NCBI RefSeq assembly: GCF_002736105.1
Contig: NZ_CP024123.1
Coordinates: 3,982,001-4,046,000 of the forward strand
Length of the DNA stretch: 64,000 nt
Direction of reading: 5' to 3'
Source: Solibacillus sp. R5-41
Lineage (GTDB): Bacteria > Bacillota > Bacilli > Bacillales_A > Planococcaceae
Part shown: one piece after another, positions 9,048 to 18,216 of the stretch
How positions within the stretch are numbered: the first letter of the stretch is position 1
Layout: every line of letters begins with the position of its first letter
Translations under genes and position numbers: made by a program
The notes under the pieces: model-generated
Told to the model about the DNA's origin: nothing
The model's database searches: none
What the model saw: only the letters and a program-made list of their open reading frames with translations

Positions 9048-9519
9048 CTTCTTCAGCCACCTTCGCTAATTCAGAAATTTTGGTTCTTAGCATGTCGGCA
9101 TCCTCTGTTAACAGCATCGGAATGGTATGTACTGTCGCAGCTGAAGATATAGAAATATTAGCTAAATTATAATTTTTTAAAATCGGACCTTGCTCTGTAT
9201 CGACATGCTGTACGCGTATCATCGGAATTAAAGTACGCTTCACAACGAACAAACCACTTTGAATTTCAATTTCTTGTTCTCTTACTTCATAACGCCAAAT
9301 TTCCCAACGTATATTCGGAAAAACAATAATAGATAAAATTATCGATAATACAACGATACCTACAGCAACCCAACTAATCCACTGTGACCATTCATATTTA
9401 ATCGCAAAAAATACAACGGCCGCTGCAATAAGTGCTAAAATAACAGATTGAATAATTCCATACAATCGCCAGACCGTTTGAGCCTTTTTAGGTAATTGAT
9501 ATTTTGGTTGTGCTCTCAT
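9040..9519 (-). CDS. ydbS: YdbS-like membrane protein with one bPH2 domain
   Basis: A 159-residue protein with two membrane segments (about residues 19-40 and 47-68) followed by a PH-like domain that begins with YEVREQEIEIQSGLFVVKRT. The domain is the same type as those in the adjacent ydbT, and the two genes overlap, so they probably act as one complex in the membrane. A start at 9519 (ATG) lies in front of AAAGAGGTGTGAAAG-like sequence. Position and order match B. subtilis ydbS-ydbT. Biochemical function is unknown. Confidence 0.9.
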   Translation of the reverse strand: MRAQPKYQLPKKAQTVWRLYGIIQSVILALIAAAVVFFAIKYEWSQWISWVAVGIVVLSIILSIIVFPNIRWEIWRYEVREQEIEIQSGLFVVKRTLIPMIRVQHVDTEQGPILKNYNLANISISSAATVHTIPMLLTEDADMLRTKISELAKVAEEDV

Positions 9520-9623
9520 CTTTCACACCTCTTTCTATTACCTATTGTATACGTTTTACTTGATAATTTGTTTCATTTTACCACTTACTTTTCTGATGAT
9601 TTACGAATTCCCCCATTATTTCG

Positions 9624-9660
9624 AAAAAAATACACACCAACGGAAAAACGTTGATGTGTA
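9624..9660 (-). terminator. Terminator after cshA
   Basis: A stem of TACACA/TGTGTA and CAACG/CGTTG around GAAAAA (9631-9660), followed on the minus strand by seven T residues (A run on the plus strand at 9624-9630). It lies just after the cshA stop. Confidence 0.75.
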
Positions 9661-9675
9661 TTATAGATAAGGCTA

Positions 9676-11226
9676 TTAGTCTTCGCGACGTTGACGAGGA
9701 CGACGATCGCGATTAGGAGCACTTCCTTCACGACGACCACCGCCATTGCCACCTTCACGACGACCTGAATCACGGCGTCCGCCACCTTCACGACGACGAT
9801 CTCCACCGCCACCGCCACCGCCACGACGGTCATTACCACCGCGACTTGAGCGACCGCGATCATTACCACCACGACCACCGCCGCCATTAGAACGGTCACG
9901 ACGCATTGGTAATGGACGCTCTTCTGACAATGTGATTGGTGTTGCATCTGGCTCTTTTGTAATTGATTTTAATGCAGCAGCTACTAAATCAAGCGCTTCA
10001 TTATTTTCTAATAATCGAGCAGCTAATTCACGGTATTTGCCGATGTCTTCATTTTGTACTAGGTTCACCAGATTTTTCATTGCATCTTCTTGTAAACCTA
10101 CTAATGCTTCCTCTGATGTTGGAGTACGTAATGGTGTCATACGTTTTTTCGTTGTTTCTTCAACGATACGTAAGTAACCCATTTCACGTGGTGTTACAAA
10201 TGTTACAGCAACACCTGATTTACCAGCACGGCCTGTACGACCAATACGGTGAACATATGATTCTGGATCTTGTGGAATATCAAAGTTGTAAACATGTGTT
10301 ACACCCGAAATATCTAAACCACGAGCCGCTACATCTGTTGCGATTAAAATATCAATTTTACCTTCTTTAAATTGACGTAAAACTGAGATACGTTTTGCTT
10401 GGCTTAAGTCACCGTGAATGCCTTCTGCAAGGAAACCACGTAAACCTAATGCTTGGCTTAACTCATCGACACGACGTTTTGTACGACCGAAGATGATTGC
10501 TAATTCTGGCTTTTGAGAATCTAATAAACGAGAAAGTGCGTCGAATTTCTCGCGCTCAGTAGCTTTTACGAAAAACTGCTCAATGTTTTCCATTGTTAAT
10601 TCTTTTGCTTTGATTTTAACCACTTCAGGGTTATTCATGAATGTCTCAGCAATTTTACGGATTGCTGGAGGCATTGTAGCTGAGAATAATAATGTTTGGC
10701 GACTATCTGGAACAGATTCTAAAATGGCATTAATATCATCAATAAAGCCCATGTTTAACATTTCATCTGCTTCGTCTAATACTAATGTTTGTACTTCGTC
10801 TAACTTTAATGTACGACGGTTAATATGGTCTTGAATACGACCTGGTGTACCCACGATGATTTGAGGGTGGTTTTTAAGCGCACGGATTTGACGACCAATT
10901 TCTTGACCACCGTAAACTGATAATAATTTTACGCGCTTGTCATAACCTAATTTATAAAGTTCTTCTGAAACTTGGATTGCTAACTCACGAGTTGGAGCAA
11001 TAACTAATGCTTGGATGTTTGGGTTTTTTGGATCGATCTTCTCGATTAACGGAATACCGAATGCAGCTGTTTTACCAGTACCAGTTTGCGCTTGACCTAA
11101 TACGTCACGGCCATCCATTGCAAATGTAATTGTACCCTCTTGAATTGGTGTTGCTTCTTCAAATCCCATACGTTTAATTGAACGTAATGTAGATTCACTA
11201 ATATTTAATTCTGAAAAATTTGTCAA
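9676..11226 (-). CDS. cshA: DEAD-box ATP-dependent RNA helicase CshA
   Basis: A 516-residue helicase with all core motifs in order: GFEEATPIQ (Q motif), AQTGTGKT (motif I, about 46-53), PTRELA, DEADEM (motif II), SATMP, RGLDISG and [11 protein letters not shown]. The tail from about residue 440 is a low-complexity RGG/RGR region rich in Arg and Gly, expected to bind RNA. CshA acts in mRNA decay and ribosome assembly. I chose the TTG start at 11226, 9 bases after GGAG, because the upstream TTG at 11235 is only 1 base from that site; the product then begins MTNFSELNI, like B. subtilis CshA (MTITFQDFN). A structured leader precedes it. Confidence 0.95.
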   Translation of the reverse strand: MTNFSELNISESTLRSIKRMGFEEATPIQEGTITFAMDGRDVLGQAQTGTGKTAAFGIPLIEKIDPKNPNIQALVIAPTRELAIQVSEELYKLGYDKRVKLLSVYGGQEIGRQIRALKNHPQIIVGTPGRIQDHINRRTLKLDEVQTLVLDEADEMLNMGFIDDINAILESVPDSRQTLLFSATMPPAIRKIAETFMNNPEVVKIKAKELTMENIEQFFVKATEREKFDALSRLLDSQKPELAIIFGRTKRRVDELSQALGLRGFLAEGIHGDLSQAKRISVLRQFKEGKIDILIATDVAARGLDISGVTHVYNFDIPQDPESYVHRIGRTGRAGKSGVAVTFVTPREMGYLRIVEETTKKRMTPLRTPTSEEALVGLQEDAMKNLVNLVQNEDIGKYRELAARLLENNEALDLVAAALKSITKEPDATPITLSEERPLPMRRDRSNGGGGRGGNDRGRSSRGGNDRRGGGGGGGDRRREGGGRRDSGRREGGNGGGRREGSAPNRDRRPRQRRED

Positions 11227-11458
11227 ACTATTCAATCTCCTTTTTCCTTATAAGTCGACAAATGGTTACATTTTCAGATGACATGGCGGCAAATTCGAGC
11301 CAATGTATATGGAACGTTTCCGTTACTTTAAAATTATCTCTACATTACTTGTAGAGTCTATTATACGAAAAGGAAAGCCCGGTCTTTGCCGAGCGGTTCA
11401 ATTCTACGATTCTAATTTGGATTAAAAGTATAAAAAATAGAATAAAACCGTTAAGTTC
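11227..11458 (-). promoter_or_regulatory. cshA promoter and structured leader
   Basis: On the minus strand a TATAAT lies at 11360-11365, with no good -35 box 17 bases before it. Transcription would begin inside or just before the hairpin CTCTACA-AGTAA-TGTAGAG (11338-11356), leaving a leader of about 125 bases before the TTG start. A hairpin at the 5' end of an mRNA often raises stability; this is inference. The part 11366-11458 shows nothing else I recognise. Confidence 0.45.
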
Positions 11459-11495
11459 AAAAAAAAGTACTCTTCATCATAAAGTCTGAAGAGTC
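11459..11495 (-). terminator. Terminator of the esterase gene
   Basis: ACTCTTCA and TGAAGAGT pair around a 10-base loop (about 11469-11494), followed on the minus strand by eight T residues. It lies about 90 bases past the stop of the hydrolase gene at 11583. Confidence 0.65.
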
Positions 11496-11582
11496 CTCGC
11501 ACAAAATGTATCCATTGCTTACATCAGTCTAACATGGGTTGTAGCAGTATGCAATGATAATGCCTGTATCTAAATAATCTGT

Positions 11583-12287
11583 TTATTTATTGTCTGTTTT
11601 AATGAAAATCAATACTTCATCAAACCACTCGTCACAATCATCGCTATAACAAATATGATGCTTCCCACATTCTGAAAGATAAATTAATTTTTCTTTTGAT
11701 TGTATTTGGTCATACAATATTTGTGCGGTTTGGCTCGGCACAATGCCATCCAGTAATCCTTGCACAATAAATGTTGGACACTTTATATTTTTAATATAAG
11801 GAGAAGTTTTTTGAACAACTTTCATAAATTCAACAGTCGCACTAAAAGGGACATTTAGAAATTTAAATTTATAGCGGGCAAACAATTCATTTTCTTGCAG
11901 TTTTTTATTCATTGCATCTGTGGCCATTATACGAAAATCCTTTACTAATTGTGATGGACTTATATACTTTGCTGCAGCGCTTAATAGGACTAATTTCTTC
12001 ACCTTATAGCGATTCGCCAAATACATAGCGATGACGCCCCCCATCGAAAACCCGACAATAATAATCTCATCCACTTGCTTTGCCAATCGGCGGTAAGCAA
12101 TTTCGGCGTCCATTAACCAATGTTGCGCTTTATACCCTTTCATTTCTAGATGCTCTGCCTCACCATGCCCCGACAATGTTGGAATCGCCATCATCCAACC
12201 TGTCTTTTTTTGTACATAATCTGCAAAAGGTTGAACTTCATATGGTCCACCGGAAAATCCATGTAAAAAAAGTACGCCAATCGACAT
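11583..12287 (-). CDS. Alpha/beta hydrolase, carboxylesterase or monoacylglycerol lipase type
   Basis: A 234-residue cytosolic hydrolase. FLHGFSGGPYE near the N-terminus gives the oxyanion-hole HGF motif, GFSMGG contains the nucleophile Ser81, GLLDGIVP near residue 186 carries the probable acid, and GKHHICYSDD near 210 the catalytic histidine. This is the Est30/YvaK kind of carboxylesterase, which cleaves short and medium acyl esters; the natural substrate is unknown. A single-gene transcript seems likely, with its own terminator at 11459-11495. The start is ATG at 12287. Confidence 0.85.
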   Translation of the reverse strand: MSIGVLFLHGFSGGPYEVQPFADYVQKKTGWMMAIPTLSGHGEAEHLEMKGYKAQHWLMDAEIAYRRLAKQVDEIIIVGFSMGGVIAMYLANRYKVKKLVLLSAAAKYISPSQLVKDFRIMATDAMNKKLQENELFARYKFKFLNVPFSATVEFMKVVQKTSPYIKNIKCPTFIVQGLLDGIVPSQTAQILYDQIQSKEKLIYLSECGKHHICYSDDCDEWFDEVLIFIKTDNK

Positions 12288-12387
12288 TTAATCAACTCCA
12301 AAATATATATTCTAATTCTATATAATTGTTATAATATGTATAAATTTAAATAAAAAGGATTTTCTTATAAAATCATTTTCAATAACC

Positions 12388-12820
12388 ATGAAAATCAACT
12401 TACCCATTATTAGTAGTATTACCGTAATCGCAATTGCAATTGCAATCATTATCAGTGTCAATTACCAAATTGAAAAAACGATGCTGCAAACTTACAAAAA
12501 ACCTTTTAAACCTTTCAACAAGTATCTATCAACATTTAGATGCTCGATATGAAGGTTCTTGGGCTACACAAGATAATACCTTATCCAAAGGGAATGGAAA
12601 TGCAGAATCCATAACTCCCACTCTTAGATGACATGGGCTCTGATATGAATATTGTTTCTACCATTTTCTCAAATGATACACGCGTTGCTACAAATGTCCA
12701 AGTCAAATGGAAAACGTTCAATTGTTACACAAGCAAGTAAGGGAAATTACAGTTTCCGCAAAATCATTAGCACAAGCTTCAGAAGGGCTACAAATATTAA
12801 TTAACCGCTTCAAATTTTAA
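12388..12820 (+). pseudogene. Decayed methyl-accepting chemotaxis protein
   Basis: Pieces of one receptor appear in order on the plus strand. From 12388: MKINLPIISSITVIAIAIAI, an N-terminal membrane segment. After a frameshift near 12490: YQHLDARYEGSWATQDNTL, then SKGNGNAES, a Cache-domain signature; then near 12640 MNIVSTIFSNDTRVATNVQ, the usual Cache ending. Last, from about 12735: REITVSAKSLAQASEGLQIL and NRFKF with TAA at 12818, the typical C-terminus of the signalling domain. The second membrane segment, HAMP and most of the signalling domain are deleted. An intact receptor is near 560 residues, so about three quarters is lost. Confidence 0.8.
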
Positions 12821-12876
12821 AAAGAGGCGTAAATGTTATCCCAAATGGGTATTTGAGCCTGAAATGCACAAAATAA

Positions 12877-12919
12877 AAAATGCCGAAACGTTAATTAAAC
12901 ATCGTTTCGGCATTTTTAA
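12877..12919. terminator. Bidirectional terminator after murF
   Basis: AAAAATGCCGAAACG and CGTTTCGGCATTTTT pair around a 12-base loop. It lies between the receptor remnant and the murF stop and serves murF on the minus strand; it may once have ended the receptor gene too. Confidence 0.8.
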
Positions 12920-12950
12920 ATTTAATTCATTTTGTTAATCACGGGTTTTA

Positions 12951-14321
12951 TTAGACAGCCCCTGCACCTGTAATTATATTTTCCAACCGCATACCACGCG
13001 AACCTTTTACTAATAGTAATGATTGCTCCGTTGCGTGCTGTTTAATTTTTTCAATAATGACTGCATAATCTGCTTCTGTATATAAAAGATGCTGCTCATC
13101 AATAACAGGTTTCAATTTCTCATAAAGCCACTTCATACGAGGTCCGAACAGACAAACATACGTCGTTTTTTCAGGATCAATTACTTCTACCAATTCTTCA
13201 TGGAATCGCTGTTCATCTTGCCCAAGCTCAAGCATATCTCCAAGCACTAACCATTTCTCATCACGAATGGCCGTTTGCTGAATAAAATGAATCGCAGCAT
13301 GCATCGAAGTTGGCGCAGCATTGTATGCGTCATTAATAAAGAATTTATCGCCAACCGTTATTAATTGCATGCGCATATCCGTTAACGTTACCTGCTTTAA
13401 TGCCTCACGAATTTGTTCCTCTGATAAACCAAGCGATTTGCTTACAAGCATTGCGCTTAGCGTGTTTTTCACTTGATGTTCACCTAAAACAGATATGAAA
13501 AAGTTTCCGTCTATTAATCCTTCGCTGTGGAAATGACTTCCCGACTCCGATGTCATAATAGCTGAAGCAATTAAATCCTGCCCCTTTGTAAAACCAAATG
13601 ATTTCGTTTGTAATGAGTCATTTTTTGCAACTAACTGTTGGAGTAATGGCTCGTCACCATCAAAGAACAGTATGCCACCGGGTTCTAAACCTTGAACAAT
13701 TTCAAACTTCGCCTGTGCAATACCTTCACGGGAGCCTAAATCTTGCATATGCGCTTCCCCGATATTTGTAATAATTGCATAATGGGGGCGAGCAAGCTTT
13801 GTTAAATATTCAATTTCACCAAAGCCACTCATTCCCATCTCAAGCACTGAGATTTCTGTATCTTCATCTAATTGTAAAATCGTAATGGGTAAGCCCAGTT
13901 GATTATTAAAATTACCAATCGTTTTTTGAACTTTAAAATACGGTGTAAGTGCACTTGCTAAAATATCTTTTGAAGATGTTTTTCCGTTCGAACCAGTAAT
14001 ACCAATAAAAGTCGCTTGATGTTCGTTGCGGTAAGCAACCGCCATTTCTTGTAACGCCACTTCAGGATCATCAATGAAAATTAATGGATAGTTTGCTGGT
14101 GGATTCGGTTCATCCTTCATCCATAAAGAAGCTGCTGCCCCTTTTTCAAAAGCCTGCTCAACGTAACGATGCCCATTGACCGCCTCTCCTCGGAAAGGAA
14201 TAAATAAATCGCCTAGCTGAATCGTACGCGTATCAATCGAAACACCCGTTACGACCGTATCTTGAAATAATTGATGCTCAATTTTTAACCACTTTGCAAG
14301 TTGCTTTAAGTTTTTTTTCAC
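12951..14321 (-). CDS. murF: UDP-N-acetylmuramoyl-tripeptide--D-alanyl-D-alanine ligase
   Basis: A 456-residue Mur ligase. The ATP-binding P-loop reads GITGSNGKTSSKD near residue 106-118, VLEMGMSGFGEIEYL follows in the central domain, and NDAYNAAPTSM is the family motif near residue 310. The enzyme adds D-Ala-D-Ala to the UDP-MurNAc-tripeptide, the last cytoplasmic step before lipid I. It lies 12 bases downstream of ddl on the same strand, so substrate maker and user are co-transcribed, as in B. subtilis. The next gene downstream is a terminator, so ddl-murF is a two-gene unit, followed in B. subtilis by cshA, which lies a short way off here. Confidence 0.96.
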   Translation of the reverse strand: MKKNLKQLAKWLKIEHQLFQDTVVTGVSIDTRTIQLGDLFIPFRGEAVNGHRYVEQAFEKGAAASLWMKDEPNPPANYPLIFIDDPEVALQEMAVAYRNEHQATFIGITGSNGKTSSKDILASALTPYFKVQKTIGNFNNQLGLPITILQLDEDTEISVLEMGMSGFGEIEYLTKLARPHYAIITNIGEAHMQDLGSREGIAQAKFEIVQGLEPGGILFFDGDEPLLQQLVAKNDSLQTKSFGFTKGQDLIASAIMTSESGSHFHSEGLIDGNFFISVLGEHQVKNTLSAMLVSKSLGLSEEQIREALKQVTLTDMRMQLITVGDKFFINDAYNAAPTSMHAAIHFIQQTAIRDEKWLVLGDMLELGQDEQRFHEELVEVIDPEKTTYVCLFGPRMKWLYEKLKPVIDEQHLLYTEADYAVIIEKIKQHATEQSLLLVKGSRGMRLENIITGAGAV

Positions 14322-14333
14322 TCTTTATCCCAC

Positions 14334-15407
14334 TCAATCTCTTTTGTATTGAAGTTTTTGTTTTTCCGTATGACGCTCTATCGCTAATGCAATTAATTGA
14401 TCGATTAATTGCGGATAAGTTACAGCTGTATGCTGCCATAATAGCGGGTACATACTTACCGGTGTAAATCCAGGCATCGTGTTCACTTCATTGATATATA
14501 GTTCATTATCAGCTGTCACAAAAAAGTCAGCACGTACTAAACCTGATCCATCAATTGCTTTAAATGCCTTTTTCGCCATATCAACTAAATCTTGGTACAC
14601 ATTCCCCTGCAGTTCTGCTGGAATGATTAATACCGTTGAACCATCTTTATATTTTGAATCATAATCATAAAATTCCGTTACTGGTTTAATTTCTCCCGCT
14701 ACCGATACTTCTGGTGTGTCGTTCCCAAGTACGGCAAGCTCGATTTCCCGGGCAATAACCCCTTGCTCCACAACGATTTTACGGTCATATTGGAGGGCAA
14801 ATTGAACGGCCTTTTCTAATTCTTGTATATTTGTTGCTTTACTAATTCCGACACTCGAGCCCAAATTTGCTGGCTTAACGAACATCGGGTAGCCAAGTTT
14901 TCGCTCACACTTCTCTACCCATTGTGAACGATCCCCTTCCCACTCACTACGAATGAAATACACGTATGGTAATTGAGGTAAATCTGCCATCTCAAATAAT
15001 TGCTTCATCACAACCTTATCCATTCCAGCCGCCGAACTAAGCACGCCATTGCCAACGTAAGGGATATTTAAAACATCCAAAAATCCTTGAACCGTTCCAT
15101 CTTCGCCATTCGTCCCATGCAACAATGGGAATACAACATCAAAAGGATTTTTCGTATGCGCTTCGATAAATTGTATAATATTATTAGCAGAATGATCTGC
15201 CATTGATTTAAATTGTAATTGTTCAGGTGATTGTGCTGGTTCTATTAATCGAGGTCCTACACGCCATTCGCCATCCAATGTAATAAAAATCGGATATACA
15301 TCATATTCATTAAAATTCAAAGCTTGCGTTACAGCCTGTGCCGTCGACAATGATACTTCATGCTCCGCAGACTTCCCTCCATACAATAAACCGATTCTTT
15401 TTTTCAT
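14334..15407 (-). CDS. ddl: D-alanine--D-alanine ligase
   Basis: A 357-residue ATP-grasp ligase that joins two D-alanines. [20 protein letters not shown] is the N-terminal signature, [15 protein letters not shown] follows near 95, [16 protein letters not shown] is the ATP-grasp loop, and [19 protein letters not shown] closes the active site. I moved the start to ATG at 15407, 8 bases after GGAGG; the open frame extends upstream without a second site. ddl and murF form an operon and use D-alanine from alr at 4.2 kb. No promoter with good spacing was identified in the short upstream gap. Confidence 0.96.
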   Translation of the reverse strand: MKKRIGLLYGGKSAEHEVSLSTAQAVTQALNFNEYDVYPIFITLDGEWRVGPRLIEPAQSPEQLQFKSMADHSANNIIQFIEAHTKNPFDVVFPLLHGTNGEDGTVQGFLDVLNIPYVGNGVLSSAAGMDKVVMKQLFEMADLPQLPYVYFIRSEWEGDRSQWVEKCERKLGYPMFVKPANLGSSVGISKATNIQELEKAVQFALQYDRKIVVEQGVIAREIELAVLGNDTPEVSVAGEIKPVTEFYDYDSKYKDGSTVLIIPAELQGNVYQDLVDMAKKAFKAIDGSGLVRADFFVTADNELYINEVNTMPGFTPVSMYPLLWQHTAVTYPQLIDQLIALAIERHTEKQKLQYKRD

Positions 15408-15487
15408 TTTTGTGACCTCCAATTTTTTACTAAACATAGTGTATCACGAATCCTTACTTATACGGATTTCGTTTCTTCCTATTCATT

Positions 15488-15518
15488 AAAAACACTCACT
15501 GCAGCAGCTGTGAGTGTT
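15488..15518 (-). terminator. Terminator of the unknown gene at 15.5 kb
   Basis: AACACTCAC and GTGAGTGTT pair around TGCAGCAGCT, with A residues at 15488-15492 giving a T tail on the minus strand. It touches the stop codon of the gene at 15517, isolating that gene from ddl. Confidence 0.65.
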
Positions 15519-16266
15519 AACTGATTTGTATTAATTCATCATAGCTAATCTTTAATATTTCATCTAAATCGTCCCATACTTCATCTGGAAAATCATAATC
15601 CGATAACGTGCGAACTTCAATTCCATAATGACCACTTGGTTTATCTAGTTTATATAATGATAATAGTGCGCCTTCCTTCACAAATGACCTATATAATCGC
15701 AATGTTGAAGGATCAATCATTGGCAAATTACCTTTATTTTTTCTTCGCCAAAAGCTTCCTACACTTTCTTTTTCCTTTATCATTTGATTAAATAAATTCG
15801 CTACTAATAATTCTGAGTCTCCCATAAAACGAAAATACACTTTTGTCATTTTATCCGCTATGGAAGAATAGTAGGCATATCGATTTTGCAGTTTGCCCAT
15901 GAATGGCGTTGCGAGTGGCTCACGCTTATGACTAAAATAAAGTAACTCTGCTTGTTCAAGTGGCGTAAGTGCATCCACATTTTTTTCAGTCATAAAATCA
16001 ACCCAGCAAAGATCTTTTTTCAAGTCCTGTTCGGTCTTTAAAAAATCTTGCATATCTTCACTGCTCACAAAATCAAATTGCGTATGCATATTAAAAGAGC
16101 CATCTTCGTATGCGTGCTTTAAAAGTAAAACATTTTTTACAGATTCTACTGAAGGTAAAAATTGCTTTAGCGAAACACCGCTAAAAATTACAAAATGATC
16201 CACGTCATTCATATGTATATATAAATGATGCATAAAATCATCTGCGGTTTTCAATTTCTTTGCCAC
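15517..16266 (-). CDS. Conserved-looking protein of unknown function
   Basis: I do not recognise this 249-residue protein. It has no signal peptide or membrane segment and is rich in aromatic and charged residues, so it is probably cytosolic. Notable stretches are HHLYIHMNDVDHFVIFSGVS near the N-terminus, MGDSELLVANLFNQMIKEKE in the middle and DEVWDDLDEILKISYDELIQ at the acidic C-terminus. The GTG start at 16266 is chosen for an AGGGG site 10 bases upstream; the frame runs further up to 16356. It sits alone between the ddl operon and divergent rodA, with its own terminator. Codon use looks like the neighbours. Confidence 0.7.
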   Translation of the reverse strand: MAKKLKTADDFMHHLYIHMNDVDHFVIFSGVSLKQFLPSVESVKNVLLLKHAYEDGSFNMHTQFDFVSSEDMQDFLKTEQDLKKDLCWVDFMTEKNVDALTPLEQAELLYFSHKREPLATPFMGKLQNRYAYYSSIADKMTKVYFRFMGDSELLVANLFNQMIKEKESVGSFWRRKNKGNLPMIDPSTLRLYRSFVKEGALLSLYKLDKPSGHYGIEVRTLSDYDFPDEVWDDLDEILKISYDELIQIS

Positions 16267-16517
16267 AACACATACGCCCCTTTTAACACAAATATTATGA
16301 TTATTATATGACTTATTGAACGAATTTGAAACATTTTCTACGCTGTTTCGTCTCAACTTTTACGATAAGCTTACTAAAGTAATTTTCCATGGAATATGAT
16401 AAAGTTAAACAAGTTACAAAAGAGCTACTTTTTTAACGTACTTTACAATTTCAGTAACCTCTACACGTATAAGTACATTTCTCGAAATAAATATTTTTAG
16501 ATGACAAGGTGAAACGA

Positions 16518-17708
16518 ATGGATACAAATAAACTTAGTTTTAATAAGCGGTTTGACTGGCCACTTGCCATTATATTAATGATGTTTCTAGGTGTCAGTTT
16601 ATTGGCGATTTCTTCCGCCCAAACATCAGGGCAATATGGGAATAATTTTGTCCCCCAACAAATTTTAAATTATATGATCGGCGCCATGATCGTTGCATTC
16701 GTTATGTACTTCGATCCCGATCAATATAAAAAGCTCGCATGGCCATTTTACTGGTTTGGAATAGCATTACTTGTCGCAGTAGTAGTCATCCCTTCGTCAA
16801 CGGGAATAACGGTATTCGTTAACGGGGCACAAAGTTGGTTTAAAACACCTATTGGTAATATACAACCAGCAGAGTTTATGAAAACCTTTTATATTCTCGC
16901 AACAGCCTATTTAATTAGTACGCATCACGCAGCTAATCCGAACAAAACAATAAAAACTGATTGTATGCTTCTTCTAAAAATGAGTTTGACTTTAGTAGTA
17001 CCATTAGGATTAATTATGTTACAACCAGACTTGGGTTCATCACTTGTATTCATCGCGATTACAGCAGCCCTCATCATTGTTGCAGGGGTAACTTGGAAGA
17101 TTATCCTTCCACTCTTTGGAGGCGTATTTGCACTTGGTGGTGCATTACTTTGGATGGCTGTCTACATGCAAGACTTCCTTGAGAAAACATTTGGGTTCCA
17201 ACCGTATCAATTTGCGCGTATTTATTCTTGGTTAGACCCTTATTCTTACGCCACATCTGACGGTTATCATTTAATTACATCATTAAATGCAATTGGCTCA
17301 GGTGAGGTTTTCGGAAAAGGCTTTATGGGTCGCGAAGTATATGTTGCCGAAAATCATACAGATTTTATTTTTGCAGTTATCGGAGAAGAATGGGGCTTTA
17401 TCGGTGCAAGTGGCGTCATCTGTCTATACTTCCTATTAATTTATCATTTAACTAAGACAACACTCTTACTAAAAGATCCCTTCTGTACATATGTTTGTGC
17501 AGGAATTATTGCCATGATTACGTTCCACGTTTTTGAAAATATCGGAATGACGATTCAATTATTACCGATTACAGGTATTCCTTTACCGTTTTTAAGCTAC
17601 GGGGGTAGTTCGTTAATGGGGAATGCGCTAGCAATTGGGCTTGTATTCGGTATGAAATTCCATTACCGCACGTATATGTTCAATGCAAATGACCCAGAAG
17701 AAGATTAA
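16518..17708 (+). CDS. rodA: RodA-type SEDS peptidoglycan polymerase
   Basis: A 396-residue membrane protein of the SEDS (RodA/FtsW/SpoVE) family with about ten membrane segments. Family marks are GAQSWFKTPIGNIQPAEFMK (the extracellular loop with the conserved Gln-Pro-Ala-Glu), LQPDLGSSLVF with the catalytic aspartate, and PLPFLSYGGSSLMGNALAIG near the C-terminus. RodA polymerises lipid II glycan strands for side-wall growth together with class B PBPs. The resemblance to B. subtilis RodA over FtsW is by overall character. I chose the ATG at 16518 because AAGGTG lies 6 bases before it; a GTG at 16509 overlaps that site. A strong terminator follows directly. Confidence 0.9.
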   Translation: MDTNKLSFNKRFDWPLAIILMMFLGVSLLAISSAQTSGQYGNNFVPQQILNYMIGAMIVAFVMYFDPDQYKKLAWPFYWFGIALLVAVVVIPSSTGITVFVNGAQSWFKTPIGNIQPAEFMKTFYILATAYLISTHHAANPNKTIKTDCMLLLKMSLTLVVPLGLIMLQPDLGSSLVFIAITAALIIVAGVTWKIILPLFGGVFALGGALLWMAVYMQDFLEKTFGFQPYQFARIYSWLDPYSYATSDGYHLITSLNAIGSGEVFGKGFMGREVYVAENHTDFIFAVIGEEWGFIGASGVICLYFLLIYHLTKTTLLLKDPFCTYVCAGIIAMITFHVFENIGMTIQLLPITGIPLPFLSYGGSSLMGNALAIGLVFGMKFHYRTYMFNANDPEED

Positions 17709-17709
17709 T

Positions 17710-17748
17710 AAAAGACACCTCGTGAATGTAACACGAGGTGTCTTTTTT
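17710..17748 (+). terminator. Terminator after rodA
   Basis: AAAAGACACCTCGTG and CACGAGGTGTCTTTTTT form a 15-base-pair stem around AATGTAA, ending in six T residues, directly after the rodA stop codon. Confidence 0.9.
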
Positions 17749-17778
17749 ATTTGGATCAATACGTCTACGACTATTTAT

Positions 17779-17817
17779 AAAACGCCTATCGATTCTTGTG
17801 AATCAACAGGCGTTTTT
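17779..17817 (-). terminator. Terminator of the small gene at 17.8 kb
   Basis: AAAACGCCT and AGGCGTTTT enclose an inner GATTC/GAATC stem. The minus-strand T tail lies at the 17779 end. It is 9 bases beyond the stop codon of the small reading frame at 17826. Confidence 0.7.
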
Positions 17818-17825
17818 GTATTCAA

Positions 17826-17963
17826 TCAATTTTGCGTTTGTGGTGTTTGTGTTGGTGGTGTTAAAACTTTTAAAAATTCGTTACGAGATTTCGTAACTGT
17901 CGCCGTAACACCTAATTTAGATAAGTTTGTAACAATACGTTTTAAATCAATCTCTTTCGCCAT
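17826..17963 (-). CDS. Small protein of 45 residues, unknown function
   Basis: A short frame encoding MAKEIDLKRIVTNLSKLGVT, then ATVTKSRNEFLKVL and a Pro/Thr/Gln tail. It starts with ATG after GAGGTG at the right distance and is followed at once by an intrinsic terminator, so it looks like a real monocistronic gene. The N-terminal part could form one amphipathic helix; there is no membrane segment or cysteine. Most gene callers would skip it. A mosaic repeat begins about 70 bases upstream and may contain or displace its promoter. No homologue is recalled. Confidence 0.6.
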   Translation of the reverse strand: MAKEIDLKRIVTNLSKLGVTATVTKSRNEFLKVLTPPTQTPQTQN

Positions 17964-18033
17964 TTCTCTACACCTCAACTTTTCCTTTATTAGAATATAT
18001 AACGAATTGTTTTCATTTAAAGTTGCAATTAAA

Positions 18034-18216
18034 TCAATTATAACTCGGCATAATTGCATCTAGAAACAGTTCTGCGCTTGCACAAAGAACTCGATTCCGT
18101 GACATCCGCCGGAGGCCTAACTTCTTACAACGGTTATTTGAACACACACTGTATAGTAACCTAAAACCAGCATTCATCTCTCCACCTATAGAGTTGAGGG
18201 ACTTCTGCCGAAAGAA
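18034..18216 (+). repeat. Mosaic intergenic repeat, long copy B
   Basis: All modules appear in order: TCAATTATAACTCGGCATAA, CATCTAG, a GTTCT...AGAAC hairpin around GCGCTTGCACAA, GTGACATCCGCCGGAGGCCT, GGTTATTTGAACACACACTG, CATCTCTCCACCTATAGAGT and ACTTCTGCCGAAAGAA. The same order occurs on the minus strand in copy E at 29.7 kb. It sits upstream of the small gene at 17826. Confidence 0.8.

Noticed and set aside
9585-10177. Long overlapping frames on both strands across the end of cshA, including a Val/Ala-rich and a Pro/Arg-rich protein
   Set aside because: They are shadows of the repetitive Arg-Gly codons of the CshA tail and have no ribosome sites or family motifs.
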